Below the pieces are notes generated by a model. That model did no database searches, was not told the DNA's origin, and saw only the letters and a program-made list of their open reading frames with translations. Positions 14,785-22,455 of a stretch of 27,882 bases of DNA are shown piece after piece; positions within the stretch are counted from its first letter, which is position 1, and every line of letters starts with the position of its first letter. This DNA is from an uncultured Oscillospiraceae bacterium. Its GTDB lineage: Bacteria; Bacillota; Clostridia; Oscillospirales; Acutalibacteraceae. The stretch covers positions 1 through 27,882 of the forward strand of contig UQQT01000029.1 in the NCBI GenBank assembly GCA_900543395.1, read 5' to 3'. Made by a program: the position numbers and the translations under genes.

Positions 14785-16368
14785 ATGATAGATGTTAAGA
14801 AATTACCGAGAGCCGAAAAGGCGTCCGATGTAGGCGTGGATTCAGATGTTGTCCGCGAGTTTCTCGACGTTCTCGATTCGAAGAAGCTCAATATGCACTC
14901 CGTTATGGTTTTAAGACACGGCAAGGTTGCCGCCGAGTGTTACTGGGCTCCGTATAAAGCGGACAAGCCCATGTCTATGTTCTCATTTTCAAAGGGAATT
15001 ACGGCAACGGCGATAGGCATAGCCGTCGGCGAGGGACTTTTGTCGCTTTCGGATAAGATGATAGATTATTTCCCGTTCGAGTGTAAAACAAAGAGAGACC
15101 GCGAGCGTTATGCTAAGGTCACGGTTTATGACGTTATCACGCACAGAAGCGGTAAGAAAATTCCCGTTATCTATGACAGCCAGGAAAACAGATGGGACGA
15201 GCTTTGGCTCAACGCTCCGTTCAAGGACGAGCCGGGTACGAAGTTTAATTATTTAAGCGAGAATACGTATATGCTTTCAAAGCTTCTTACAAAGCTTACC
15301 GGGCAGACGGTTTCGGAATATCTTACGCCGAGACTGTTCGAGCCGCTCGGAATCGACGTTCCGTTTTGGGAAAAGGATCACGACGGCTGCGACGCAGGCG
15401 GATGGGGAGCATTCATGACGATTGAGGATATTGCAAAAATCGGACAGTGCTACCTGCAGCACGGTGAATGGAACGGCAGACAGCTTATCCCCGCAGACTG
15501 GATTGATCAGGCAACCGAGCCTCACGTAACAAAGATTCCGTCGATTTTTAATAAGAACACGGGCTACGGCTACCAGCTTTTCGTTCAGCCCGAGAGAGGC
15601 ACGTATTCCTTCAACGGTCTTTACGGTCAGTTTGTAGTCGTTTACCCCGAATATGACGCGGTATTTGCGTGTACCTCGGGAGAATGCGATGAGAATACGT
15701 TTATTCATGTTCTCAACGAGTATTTCCCAAAGGCGTTTCAGTCGGGTAAAATGCCCGAAAACGACAATGAGCTTTCAGCCGCCGTTGCACACAGAGCCGA
15801 TCCCTATGTTGCAAAGGCTGTCAGAAATGAGAGCAGGGAGCTTTATCTTAAAAACAAGCATATAAAAATAGAGGGCGAGAATTCATACGCGGGAATTATA
15901 GGTCCCAGCACGACGTTCATGCTTTCAAAGCGTTCCGGGTGTATTAACGACATTTGTCTTGATTTTGAGGGCGATGTGCTTAAAATGTCGTTTGTCGAGT
16001 CCGACTGCGGTGAACAGACTATTGATGTCGGTCTTGCGGGCGAACGTCTTTACTCGGAAATTATGATTTCGGGTATAGGATTCGAGGTTGCTTCGAGCGC
16101 GACATGGAACGAAAACGGCGACGAGCTGACCGTTACGATAGTTCCTCTCGGTTCCGCGCAGGAGAGAATATTGAAGTTTACTTTCGACGGTGAAAACGTT
16201 AGAATTAAAGCGTATGCTAATCCCGGATTTTACGAGCTGTTCAACTTTTATCTCATGTTCAACGGCGTAAAGGCAGTTCCTCCCCTTAAGGTTGTGACAA
16301 AGCTTTTCGGCGTTTATGCGGATCATATGTATAACCCGAATTATAAGGGTACAATAGAGCTTGATTAA
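14785..16368 (+). CDS. beta-lactamase-fold serine hydrolase (class C / PBP4* type)
   Basis: The 528-residue protein has an N-terminal serine hydrolase domain with SFSK at about 57-60 in MFSFSKGITATAIGIA, which gives the nucleophile Ser and general-base Lys, and FNYLSENTYML, in which YLS takes the place of the usual YxN. The third motif, usually HxG or KTG, appears as GLYGQFVVVYPEYD and lacks a His or Lys. About 150 C-terminal residues form a separate beta-rich domain. No signal peptide is present, so it is probably an intracellular esterase or amidase and not a resistance enzyme. ATG 14785 follows AAAGGG by 9 bases; in-frame starts at 14734 (TTG) and 14767 lack such a site. The gene is a single unit. 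Confidence 0.82.
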   Translation: MIDVKKLPRAEKASDVGVDSDVVREFLDVLDSKKLNMHSVMVLRHGKVAAECYWAPYKADKPMSMFSFSKGITATAIGIAVGEGLLSLSDKMIDYFPFECKTKRDRERYAKVTVYDVITHRSGKKIPVIYDSQENRWDELWLNAPFKDEPGTKFNYLSENTYMLSKLLTKLTGQTVSEYLTPRLFEPLGIDVPFWEKDHDGCDAGGWGAFMTIEDIAKIGQCYLQHGEWNGRQLIPADWIDQATEPHVTKIPSIFNKNTGYGYQLFVQPERGTYSFNGLYGQFVVVYPEYDAVFACTSGECDENTFIHVLNEYFPKAFQSGKMPENDNELSAAVAHRADPYVAKAVRNESRELYLKNKHIKIEGENSYAGIIGPSTTFMLSKRSGCINDICLDFEGDVLKMSFVESDCGEQTIDVGLAGERLYSEIMISGIGFEVASSATWNENGDELTVTIVPLGSAQERILKFTFDGENVRIKAYANPGFYELFNFYLMFNGVKAVPPLKVVTKLFGVYADHMYNPNYKGTIELD

Positions 16369-16374
16369 ATAAGG

Positions 16375-16409
16375 AAGCGCAGTCCGGTTTGCTTGCCGTG
16401 ACTGCGCTT
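16375..16409. terminator. bidirectional terminator between convergent genes
   Basis: AAGCGCAGTC (16375-16384) pairs with GACTGCGCTT (16400-16409), with a further CGG/CCG inside. It sits between the plus-strand hydrolase stop and the minus-strand methyltransferase stop and can serve both, although T runs are short on each side. Confidence 0.7.
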
Positions 16410-16413
16410 GATT

Positions 16414-17529
16414 TTATTTAAAATACATATAAAGCTGACATTTTATCATGCCGTTATATAATTTACGCCGTTTGTCGGCTTTTCTGCCGAAACAGCTTTC
16501 GAAATCCTCGTCCGCCGTTATGATGCTGTAGCTCCAGCCCTTCTGCGGGGTCAGAACCCTGCCCATATCACGGTACAGACGTTCGGCTTCTTTTAAATCC
16601 ATAAGTCTTTCGCCGTACGGGGGATTGATTATGACAGTTCCTTTTTCGGTCTTGCGTTCAAAATCGCGGATATCGCGTTTTTCGAATGTGATAAGGTCTC
16701 CGACTCCCGCGCGTTTTGCGTTCATTTTAGCTATTTCGAGCGCGTGAGAATCAATATCGGAGCCGTACGCATGAAACGGGATGTCGTGCTTTTCAAGGCT
16801 TTTTGCTTCTTCACGTTCCTCTTTCCACACCTCGGGCGGAATCTGATTCCACTGCTCTGCCGTAAAATGCCTGTTTACGCCGGGGGCTATGTTTTTAGCC
16901 ATCATTGCTCCCTCGGTCAGAATAGTTCCCGAACCGCACATCGGGTCATAGAGTGTGTGATAATCTCTTAAATGCGAAAACGAACACATGGCGGCGGCGA
17001 GCGTTTCCTTTATCGGAGCCTCGTTCGCGGCGGGTCTGTAACCGCGCTTGTGAAGTCCCGCGCCCGAGGTGTCTATAAGCAGGGAAACCTTGTTTTTCAT
17101 TATTGAAAACTGAACCTGATACAGCGCGCCGGACTCGGGAAACCATTCTATGTGATACGTCTGTTTAAGCCTTTCTACCATGGCTTTTTTTATTATCTTC
17201 TGACAGTCGCTTACGCTGAAGAGGTCGGAATTGAGCGAATAGCCCTTAACGGGGAAGCGGTCTGTTTTTCCTATCCAGCGTTCCCACGGCATAGCCTTTG
17301 TGCCCTGAAACAAATCCTCGAAGCTGTGCGCCTCGAACGTTCCGACAAAAACCTGTATTCTTTCGCTGAAGCGCGAGCGGATGTTCGCTCTTGCAAGTAT
17401 ATGCTCATCGCCCGAAAACAGAACTCTTCCGTTTTCGCTTACAACGTCAAGCGCGCCCATATCGCGAAGCTCGTTTGCAATCGGTGCTTCAAGTCCCAGC
17501 AGGCAGGGAACGGCAAATTTTATGTTCAA
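16414..17529 (-). CDS. THUMP-domain 23S rRNA guanine-N2 methyltransferase (RlmL N-half/YpsC type)
   Basis: The 371-residue protein has an N-terminal ferredoxin-like and THUMP region (about 1-155), followed by a Rossmann methyltransferase domain with the S-adenosylmethionine motif DPMCGSGT (195-202) and the catalytic INPPYGERL (about 300-308). This is the layout of B. subtilis YpsC and of the N-terminal half of E. coli RlmL, which makes m2G2445 in 23S rRNA. A GGAGAATAATTTTG stretch precedes the start. It lies 18 bases after the glycerophosphodiesterase gene on the same strand, so the two are likely cotranscribed. Enzyme class is firm; the exact rRNA position is inferred from the family. Confidence 0.9.
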   Translation of the reverse strand: MNIKFAVPCLLGLEAPIANELRDMGALDVVSENGRVLFSGDEHILARANIRSRFSERIQVFVGTFEAHSFEDLFQGTKAMPWERWIGKTDRFPVKGYSLNSDLFSVSDCQKIIKKAMVERLKQTYHIEWFPESGALYQVQFSIMKNKVSLLIDTSGAGLHKRGYRPAANEAPIKETLAAAMCSFSHLRDYHTLYDPMCGSGTILTEGAMMAKNIAPGVNRHFTAEQWNQIPPEVWKEEREEAKSLEKHDIPFHAYGSDIDSHALEIAKMNAKRAGVGDLITFEKRDIRDFERKTEKGTVIINPPYGERLMDLKEAERLYRDMGRVLTPQKGWSYSIITADEDFESCFGRKADKRRKLYNGMIKCQLYMYFK

Positions 17530-17547
17530 AATTATTCTCCTTGTGAA

Positions 17548-18309
17548 TTAAAATACGGTGTTTCTCAATATTGAATTTACTCTGTCGGGGCAGTCCGTTA
17601 TGAGCCCGTCGACTCCGCATTTAACCATGTATTTAATCATTCTTTCCGAATCTATTGTCCAGACGTTTACTTTTAATCCCGCGTTATGCGCTCGCTTTAC
17701 ATACTCCTTTGTAACGTAGCAGTACATTGGGTGAAGCGCATAGCATCCGATTTTTTCGGCAAAATCGAACGGTCTGAACCACATTTTGAGCATGTCCTTC
17801 GAATTCGGACTGTATAAATACGCCGTACGGCAGTCGGGGTCGATCTCCTTTGCCTTTATAAGAAGCTTGTAATCAAAGCTTGAAATTATCAGACGGCTTG
17901 AAAGATGATGATTTTTAACGGCTTCAATCGTTTTTTCGACGATGCCCTGTTCGCCGTTTTTAGGAGATTTCAATTCTATATTGATAATCTTTACATCGCC
18001 CTTGTCCGCTGTGTCGAGAAATTCGTCGAGCGTAGGAATCCTCGTTTCTGCGAAACGGGGAGAAAAGTACGAGCCGAAGTCAAGCTTTCTTATATCCTCA
18101 AATTCATAGGATGAAATATTGCCCATTCCGTTTGAAGTGTCGTTTACGGTGTAATTGTGACAGATAACGGGTACGCCGTCCTTTGTAAGGTGAATATCCG
18201 TCTCGAATCCGTCAATGCCCAGTTCGATTGCACGCTCAAACGCGGGAATCGTATTCTGCGGGGCGTATTTGTTTGCTCCTCTGTGTGCTATAACTTTAAT
18301 TTCGGACAT
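17548..18309 (-). CDS. glycerophosphodiester phosphodiesterase
   Basis: The 253-residue protein is a GDPD TIM barrel that splits glycerophosphodiesters into glycerol 3-phosphate and an alcohol. It has AHRGANKYAPQNTIPAF (8-24), the metal pair GFETDIHLTKDG (34-45) and the second catalytic His in ICHNYTVNDTSNG (49-61). Two family residues differ: PENT is PQNT, and the usual HD is HN. IELKSP supplies the third metal-binding Glu, and LITDCPDRV is the normal C-terminal end. No signal peptide, so cytoplasmic like UgpQ. GGAGGG lies 6 bases before the ATG. It is upstream of the rRNA methyltransferase with an 18-base gap. Confidence 0.92.
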   Translation of the reverse strand: MSEIKVIAHRGANKYAPQNTIPAFERAIELGIDGFETDIHLTKDGVPVICHNYTVNDTSNGMGNISSYEFEDIRKLDFGSYFSPRFAETRIPTLDEFLDTADKGDVKIINIELKSPKNGEQGIVEKTIEAVKNHHLSSRLIISSFDYKLLIKAKEIDPDCRTAYLYSPNSKDMLKMWFRPFDFAEKIGCYALHPMYCYVTKEYVKRAHNAGLKVNVWTIDSERMIKYMVKCGVDGLITDCPDRVNSILRNTVF

Positions 18310-18387
18310 TTTAATCCCTCCAATTCAATATAATATCATATTATCACGTTTTTTTAAACACATTTTTACATTTTCTTTTGAATTGAT

Positions 18388-18415
18388 TTGACTTTTTTTC
18401 AAGCGGTGATATAAT
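18388..18415 (+). promoter_or_regulatory. promoter of the phosphoribosyltransferase gene
   Basis: TTGACT (18388-18393) and a perfect TATAAT (18410-18415) are 16 bases apart, about 34 bases before the start codon. Confidence 0.75.
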
Positions 18416-18448
18416 TAATGTGCAATCAGTTTATCGGAGGATATAAAC

Positions 18449-19003
18449 ATGGAATACAAAATGAAAATTGCGGGTCTTGACAGAAGCCTGCCTTTGTGCA
18501 AGCTCAACGATGACCTTTATATCGGTGCGTTCGTTATTTTCGGCGACGCGGAGCTGACCGTTGCATGCGCCGAGGAGCTTTTAAAGCGCGCGCCGGAGTA
18601 TGATTATCTTCTCACGGCAGAGGCTAAGGGTATTCCCCTTATTCACGAGATGGCGCGTCAGCACGGGGATAAAAAATACTTTGTCGCAAGAAAGAAGCCA
18701 AAGCTTTACATGACGGGTGTTCTTGAGGTCGACGTTCACTCTATTACCACCGCGTCAGAGCAGAAGCTGTATCTTGATACAGCCGACGCCGCTTTGATGA
18801 AGGGCAAGAAAATTCTTATCGTCGACGATGTTATTTCTACCGGAGAGTCGCTTCACGCGCTTGAAACTCTCGTAAAAGAGACGGGCGCGGAAATCTGCGG
18901 ACGTATGGCTATCCTTGCAGAGGGCGATGCGCAGGACAGAAAAGACCTTATTTATCTTGAAAAATTACCGCTGTTTAATGCAAAAGGCGAGATTATCGGC
19001 TGA
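18449..19003 (+). CDS. purine phosphoribosyltransferase, adenine/xanthine type
   Basis: The 184-residue protein has the PRPP-binding loop ILIVDDVISTGES (122-134) and the class I fold pattern YDYLLTAEAKGIPLIHEMA (51-69), in which the AEAKGIP segment matches adenine and xanthine phosphoribosyltransferases. It would join a free purine base to PRPP, giving a nucleotide, or it could be a regulator using the same fold. The loop near 86-106 (LYMTGVLEVDVHSITTASEQ) resembles the region that closes over the active site in Apt. GGAGG lies 8-12 bases upstream of the ATG. The gene has a good promoter of its own. The base specificity is not decided by the sequence, so no symbol is given. Confidence 0.85.
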   Translation: MEYKMKIAGLDRSLPLCKLNDDLYIGAFVIFGDAELTVACAEELLKRAPEYDYLLTAEAKGIPLIHEMARQHGDKKYFVARKKPKLYMTGVLEVDVHSITTASEQKLYLDTADAALMKGKKILIVDDVISTGESLHALETLVKETGAEICGRMAILAEGDAQDRKDLIYLEKLPLFNAKGEIIG

Positions 19004-19065
19004 TAATGTTGCGTTAATGTTGTACAAACGTGAATTTTTTAAATTCCTATTGATTGACGGCGCAT

Positions 19066-19071
19066 TATAAT
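19066..19071 (+). promoter_or_regulatory. perfect -10 box upstream of the 45-residue peptide gene
   Basis: TATAAT lies 47 bases before the peptide start in an otherwise non-coding stretch. The -35 region at 16-18 bases upstream (around TTCCTA) is weak, so promoter strength is uncertain. Confidence 0.4.
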
Positions 19072-19117
19072 GTAAAATAAAAGAGTAAAGAATTATACAT
19101 TGAAAGGAGTTGGAAAT

Positions 19118-19255
19118 ATGGCAGATTTAATCGATATCTTCTGCTGGCTTCTCAGCCTCCTTAAGCAGATTCTCGGTTGTTTCATCGACGCAGGTTTCAT
19201 TGATGACGTTACCGGTAAACTTAAAGAGTTCGCTTCTTCAAAATTCGGCGCATGA
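19118..19255 (+). CDS. 45-residue amphipathic peptide, no known family
   Basis: An ATG preceded by AAAGGAG at 8 bases opens a 45-codon frame ending TGA. The product begins MADLIDIFCWLLSLLKQILG and ends with KLKEFASSKFGA. By eye the first 23 residues would form a hydrophobic helix with polar residues on one face (Asp3, Asp6, Lys16), and the last 15 a second amphipathic helix after a turn DDVTG. It has two Cys (9 and 21), one Trp, 6 acidic and 4 basic residues, so net charge is about -2. There is no cleavable signal peptide. Size, charge and helix pattern recall beta-type phenol-soluble modulins and leaderless peptides, but I see no sequence match. A hairpin follows 22 bases after the stop. Confidence 0.7.
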   Translation: MADLIDIFCWLLSLLKQILGCFIDAGFIDDVTGKLKEFASSKFGA

Positions 19256-19277
19256 TTAAAAATTGAAGTAAATACCG

Positions 19278-19310
19278 CGGCGACCCTCACGGGGGTTGCC
19301 GTGATGTTTT
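19278..19310 (+). terminator. GC-rich terminator after the peptide gene
   Basis: CGGCGACCCTC and GGGGGTTGCCG form an 11-bp stem with a 2-base loop, followed by a weak T tract TGATGTTTT. It ends about 17 bases before the next gene start, so it may act as a partial terminator that lowers expression of the HAD gene relative to the peptide. Confidence 0.65.
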
Positions 19311-19327
19311 GTAAAGGAAAAATTAAG

Positions 19328-20122
19328 ATGGAATTATCCGAAAAAAAATTGTTTTTATTCGATATAGACGGTACGCTCTCCGTCGGCAATACTCTGTTTG
19401 ACGGGAGCATGGATTTATTGAATTATATAGATTCTGTCGGCGGACGCGCGTATTATATTACAAATAATTCGACGAATTCGACCGACAGCTACATAGAAAA
19501 ATTTGCAAGGTGGAATATAAAGACGACTGCAAATCTTTTTGTAACCGCGGGATATGTCTCAATGCTTTATTTAAAAGAGCATTTCCCCGACGAAAAAGTG
19601 TTTGTCCTCGGAACGAAGTCATACGTTAAGGAGCTTAAAAAGAACGCTCTTAACATAACCGAAACGCCCGACGACGACGTAAAATGCGTTCTCGTCGCAT
19701 TTGATAACGAGCTTACGTATAAAAAGACGGAGTACGCTTGCGAGCTTCTTTCGACAAAGAATATCCCGTATCTTGCGACAAATCCCGATTTGTGCTGTCC
19801 CGCACCGTTCGGATTCATTCCCGACTGCGGTTCTATCTGCTCAATGATAGATAACTGCGTCGGCAGAGCTCCCGAGTATCTCGGCAAGCCCAATAAAATA
19901 CTTGTCGATATGTGTCTTGCCGATTCGGGTTTTACAAAAGAGCAGACGCTCGTTGTCGGCGACAGACTGTATACGGATATTGCGTGCGGAATTAACGGCG
20001 GAACGGACACATGCGCCGTGCTGACAGGGGAGACGACGAGAGAGGAAATAGCCTCCTCGCAGTACAAACCGACATATACGTTCGAAAACGTAAGGGAGCT
20101 TCTCAACGCCTGTAAGCAGTAA
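19328..20122 (+). CDS. HAD-IIA phosphatase, NagD-like
   Basis: The 264-residue protein has the HAD nucleophile motif LFDIDGTLSV (Asp12, Asp14), motif II ITNNSTNS, and the C-terminal VVGDRLYTDIACGINGG that binds Mg2+. The C2-type cap between motifs II and III places it in subclass IIA with NagD and the AraL/p-nitrophenylphosphatase group, which remove phosphate from small metabolites such as UMP or sugar phosphates. ATG 19328 follows AAAGGA by 9 bases; the in-frame GTG at 19301 lies in the preceding hairpin. It probably shares the transcript of the 45-residue peptide by read-through. The substrate is unknown. Confidence 0.9.
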   Translation: MELSEKKLFLFDIDGTLSVGNTLFDGSMDLLNYIDSVGGRAYYITNNSTNSTDSYIEKFARWNIKTTANLFVTAGYVSMLYLKEHFPDEKVFVLGTKSYVKELKKNALNITETPDDDVKCVLVAFDNELTYKKTEYACELLSTKNIPYLATNPDLCCPAPFGFIPDCGSICSMIDNCVGRAPEYLGKPNKILVDMCLADSGFTKEQTLVVGDRLYTDIACGINGGTDTCAVLTGETTREEIASSQYKPTYTFENVRELLNACKQ

Positions 20123-20146
20123 AATGTTTTTATTATTAAATTATTT

Positions 20147-20180
20147 AACCCCGGCTTCGATATGAAACCGGGGTTTGATT
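20147..20180. terminator. bidirectional terminator between the HAD gene and groL
   Basis: AACCCCGG (20147-20154) and CCGGGGTT (20168-20175) form a perfect 8-bp stem with flanking T- and A-rich DNA. It lies between two convergent stops and serves both. Confidence 0.8.
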
Positions 20181-20202
20181 TATTGTTTTGTGAATGTATT
20201 AA

Positions 20203-21846
20203 TTAATACATTCCGCCGCCCTGCGCCGCTGCCATAGCCGCCGCCTGCGCCGCGTCAGCCTGGGGATCGGGCTTATCCGCAACGAGTGATTCTGTTGTAA
20301 GAACCATAGCCGCAACGGAGGCCGCATTTTGTAATGCCGAACGCGTTACCTTGGTAGGATCGAGAATACCTGCCTGCGCCATGTCTGCAAACTCTTCCGT
20401 CGCGAAGTTAAAGCCGTAGCCTTTCTTTTCGCTTCTTCTTATCGCGTCGATAATAACGGAGCCTTCAAGACCTGCGTTAGCGGCAATCTGACGGATAGGC
20501 TCTTCGAGAGCTTTAAGAACAATCTTAACGCCCGTCTTTTCGTCAGCGTCTGCGCATGAGTCGGCAAGATCGGACATTTCGTCAACAGCGTTGAGAAGAG
20601 CGACGCCGCCGCCTGCAACGTAACCCTCTTCGACGGCCGCCTTAGTAGCCGCGAGAGCGTCCTCAATACGGAGCTTCTTTTCTTTCATTTCTGTCTCGGT
20701 AGCAGCGCCTACGCGGATAACTGCGACTCCGCCTGCAAGCTTTGCAAGTCTTTCCTGAAGCTTTTCTCTGTCGAAATCGGAGGTTGTTGTCTCAATCTGA
20801 CTTCTGATCTGTGCGACTCTTGCCTTGATAGCCTCGCTGTCGCCGGCGCCGTCAACAATGATAGTGTTTTCCTTGGAAATTTTAACCTGCTTTGCGCGTC
20901 CGAGCATATTGACGTCAGCGTCCTTAAGCTCAAGTCCGAGCTCGGAGGTGATAACCTCGCCGCCTGTAAGGATAGCGATATCGCGGAGCATTTCTTTTCT
21001 TCTGTCGCCGAAGCCGGGAGCCTTAACGCCGATGCATGTAAACGTACCTCTTAATTTGTTAAGAAGTATGGTCGAAAGAGCCTCGCCCTCGATGTCCTCT
21101 GCGATTATAACGAGCTTATGACCTGCTTTGAGGATGGATTCGAGCAGGGGGAGAATCTCCTGAATATTCGAAATCTTTTTATCTGTAATAAGAATGTAAG
21201 CGTCGTCGATAACGGCTTCCATCTTGTCGGTATCGGTTACCATGTAGGGGGAGATGTAGCCTCTGTCGAACTGCATACCCTCGACAACGTCGGAGTAGGT
21301 CTCACTGGTCTTTGAATCCTCAACGGTGATAACGCCGTCGGACGTAACCTTTTCCATAGCATCCGCGATGAGATTGCCGATCTGCTCGTCGGCAGCCGAT
21401 ATAGTAGCGATTCTTGCGATATCACTCGAAGAGGAAACGGGCTTTGAATCGGCCTTTACAGCCTCGACAGCCTTGTCGACCGCTTTCTGAATACCTTTTT
21501 TAACTACCATCGGGTTTGCGCCTGCGGCAACGTTCTTCATACCCTCTCTGACAAGAGCCTGAGCGAGAAGCGTTGCGGTTGTCGTACCGTCGCCGGCAAC
21601 GTCGTTCGTCTTAACGGAAACCTCCTTGACAAGCTGTGCGCCCATATTCTCGAACGGATCGTCAAGCTCGATCTCCTTTGCGATTGTAACGCCGTCGTTG
21701 GTAATCAAGGGTGAGCCGTATTTTTTATCGAGAACTACGTTTCTGCCCTTGGGTCCCAATGTAATTTTAACGGTATTGCTTAATTTATCAATACCTGCCT
21801 GTAAAGCCTTTCTGGCTTCTTCGCCGTATATAATCTGCTTTGCCAT
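20203..21846 (-). CDS. groL: chaperonin GroEL (60 kDa)
   Basis: The 547-residue protein is a full GroEL. It contains LGPKGRNVVLDKKYGSP, the ATP site VAGDGTTTATLLAQALVREG, IEDALAATKAAVEEGYVAGG and a Gly/Met-type tail ending AAQGGGMY. It builds the 14-subunit ring that folds cytosolic proteins with GroES and ATP. The tail is the usual disordered GGM-like end, here partly Ala-rich. GGAGG precedes the ATG. It lies 18 bases after groES on the same strand and is under the same CIRCE-controlled promoter. Nothing unusual is seen. Confidence 0.98.
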   Translation of the reverse strand: MAKQIIYGEEARKALQAGIDKLSNTVKITLGPKGRNVVLDKKYGSPLITNDGVTIAKEIELDDPFENMGAQLVKEVSVKTNDVAGDGTTTATLLAQALVREGMKNVAAGANPMVVKKGIQKAVDKAVEAVKADSKPVSSSSDIARIATISAADEQIGNLIADAMEKVTSDGVITVEDSKTSETYSDVVEGMQFDRGYISPYMVTDTDKMEAVIDDAYILITDKKISNIQEILPLLESILKAGHKLVIIAEDIEGEALSTILLNKLRGTFTCIGVKAPGFGDRRKEMLRDIAILTGGEVITSELGLELKDADVNMLGRAKQVKISKENTIIVDGAGDSEAIKARVAQIRSQIETTTSDFDREKLQERLAKLAGGVAVIRVGAATETEMKEKKLRIEDALAATKAAVEEGYVAGGGVALLNAVDEMSDLADSCADADEKTGVKIVLKALEEPIRQIAANAGLEGSVIIDAIRRSEKKGYGFNFATEEFADMAQAGILDPTKVTRSALQNAASVAAMVLTTESLVADKPDPQADAAQAAAMAAAQGGGMY

Positions 21847-21864
21847 AATAAAACGCCTCCTGAA

Positions 21865-22149
21865 TTATTCTACAACTGCGAGAATGTCGCTCTGGCGGAC
21901 AATGGTGTATTTGTCCTGTCCGAGCTTAACTTCTGTTCCGGCATACTTATTAAGTATAACCTTGTCTCCTACGGAAACTTCCATCTTTACTTCCTTGCCG
22001 TCAACGGTTCCGCCGGGGCCTACGGCTACGATCTGCGCAACCTGGGGTTTTTCCTGTGCGGACGAAGCTAAAAGAATTCCTCCCTGTGAGGTTTCCTCCG
22101 CTTCAAGGAACTGGAGAACGACTTTGTCGCCTAAAGGTTTAAGTTTCAT
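21865..22149 (-). CDS. groES: co-chaperonin GroES (10 kDa)
   Basis: The 94-residue protein has the GroES start MKLKPLGDKVVLQFLEAEE, the mobile loop ETSQGGILLASSAQEKPQ (18-35) with the GGI motif that contacts GroEL, and the C-terminal DKYTIVRQSDILAVVE. It caps the GroEL ring as a heptamer. AGGAGG lies 7 bases before the ATG. First gene of the operon; promoter and CIRCE operator lie directly upstream. Confidence 0.98.
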   Translation of the reverse strand: MKLKPLGDKVVLQFLEAEETSQGGILLASSAQEKPQVAQIVAVGPGGTVDGKEVKMEVSVGDKVILNKYAGTEVKLGQDKYTIVRQSDILAVVE

Positions 22150-22197
22150 TTTATATTCCTCCTAATCGGGTAAATAATATAATGTATAAAATATTGT

Positions 22198-22224
22198 TTA
22201 GCACTCGTTTTCTTTGAGTGCTAA
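22198..22224. promoter_or_regulatory. CIRCE operator (HrcA binding site)
   Basis: TTAGCACTC (22198-22206), a 9-base spacer and GAGTGCTAA (22216-22224) match the CIRCE consensus exactly. It lies just downstream of the groES -10, where bound HrcA blocks transcription until heat shock. hrcA is not in this window. Confidence 0.97.
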
Positions 22225-22229
22225 TACAT

Positions 22230-22257
22230 ATTGTAACCATTTTTTTTGAAAAATCAA
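22230..22257 (-). promoter_or_regulatory. promoter of groES-groL
   Basis: On the minus strand TTGATT (22252-22257) and TACAAT (22230-22235) are 16 bases apart. The CIRCE element begins 6 bases after the -10, so it covers the transcription start. The rest of the 306-base gap to the TetR gene (22258-22381) is AT-rich with no clear gene. Confidence 0.75.
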
Positions 22258-22381
22258 GTACTTTTTGAAAATTATTAAAAAAACTTAGAAAATCGCCGAC
22301 TGTTATATACGAATATTAACTGAATATAAAATATATCTACAAAAGTAAAATATTTTATAAAAATAAATATTAAAAAATTAA

Positions 22382-22410
22382 TTGACAAATGTCGATAATT
22401 GTGCTATGCT
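22382..22410 (+). promoter_or_regulatory. promoter of the TetR gene with an internal palindrome
   Basis: A perfect TTGACA (22382-22387), a 17-base spacer and TATGCT (22405-22410) precede the gene. The 10-bp palindrome GACAAATGTC (22384-22393) overlaps the -35, a usual place for an autorepressor operator. Confidence 0.7.
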
Positions 22411-22455
22411 ATTTTCATATCCATTATATATTATTATGAAAGGACTGTGTCAAAT

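Noticed and set aside
20825..21121. 98-codon frame antisense to groL
   Set aside because: GroEL is certain here; the antisense frame is Ser/Pro-rich noise.
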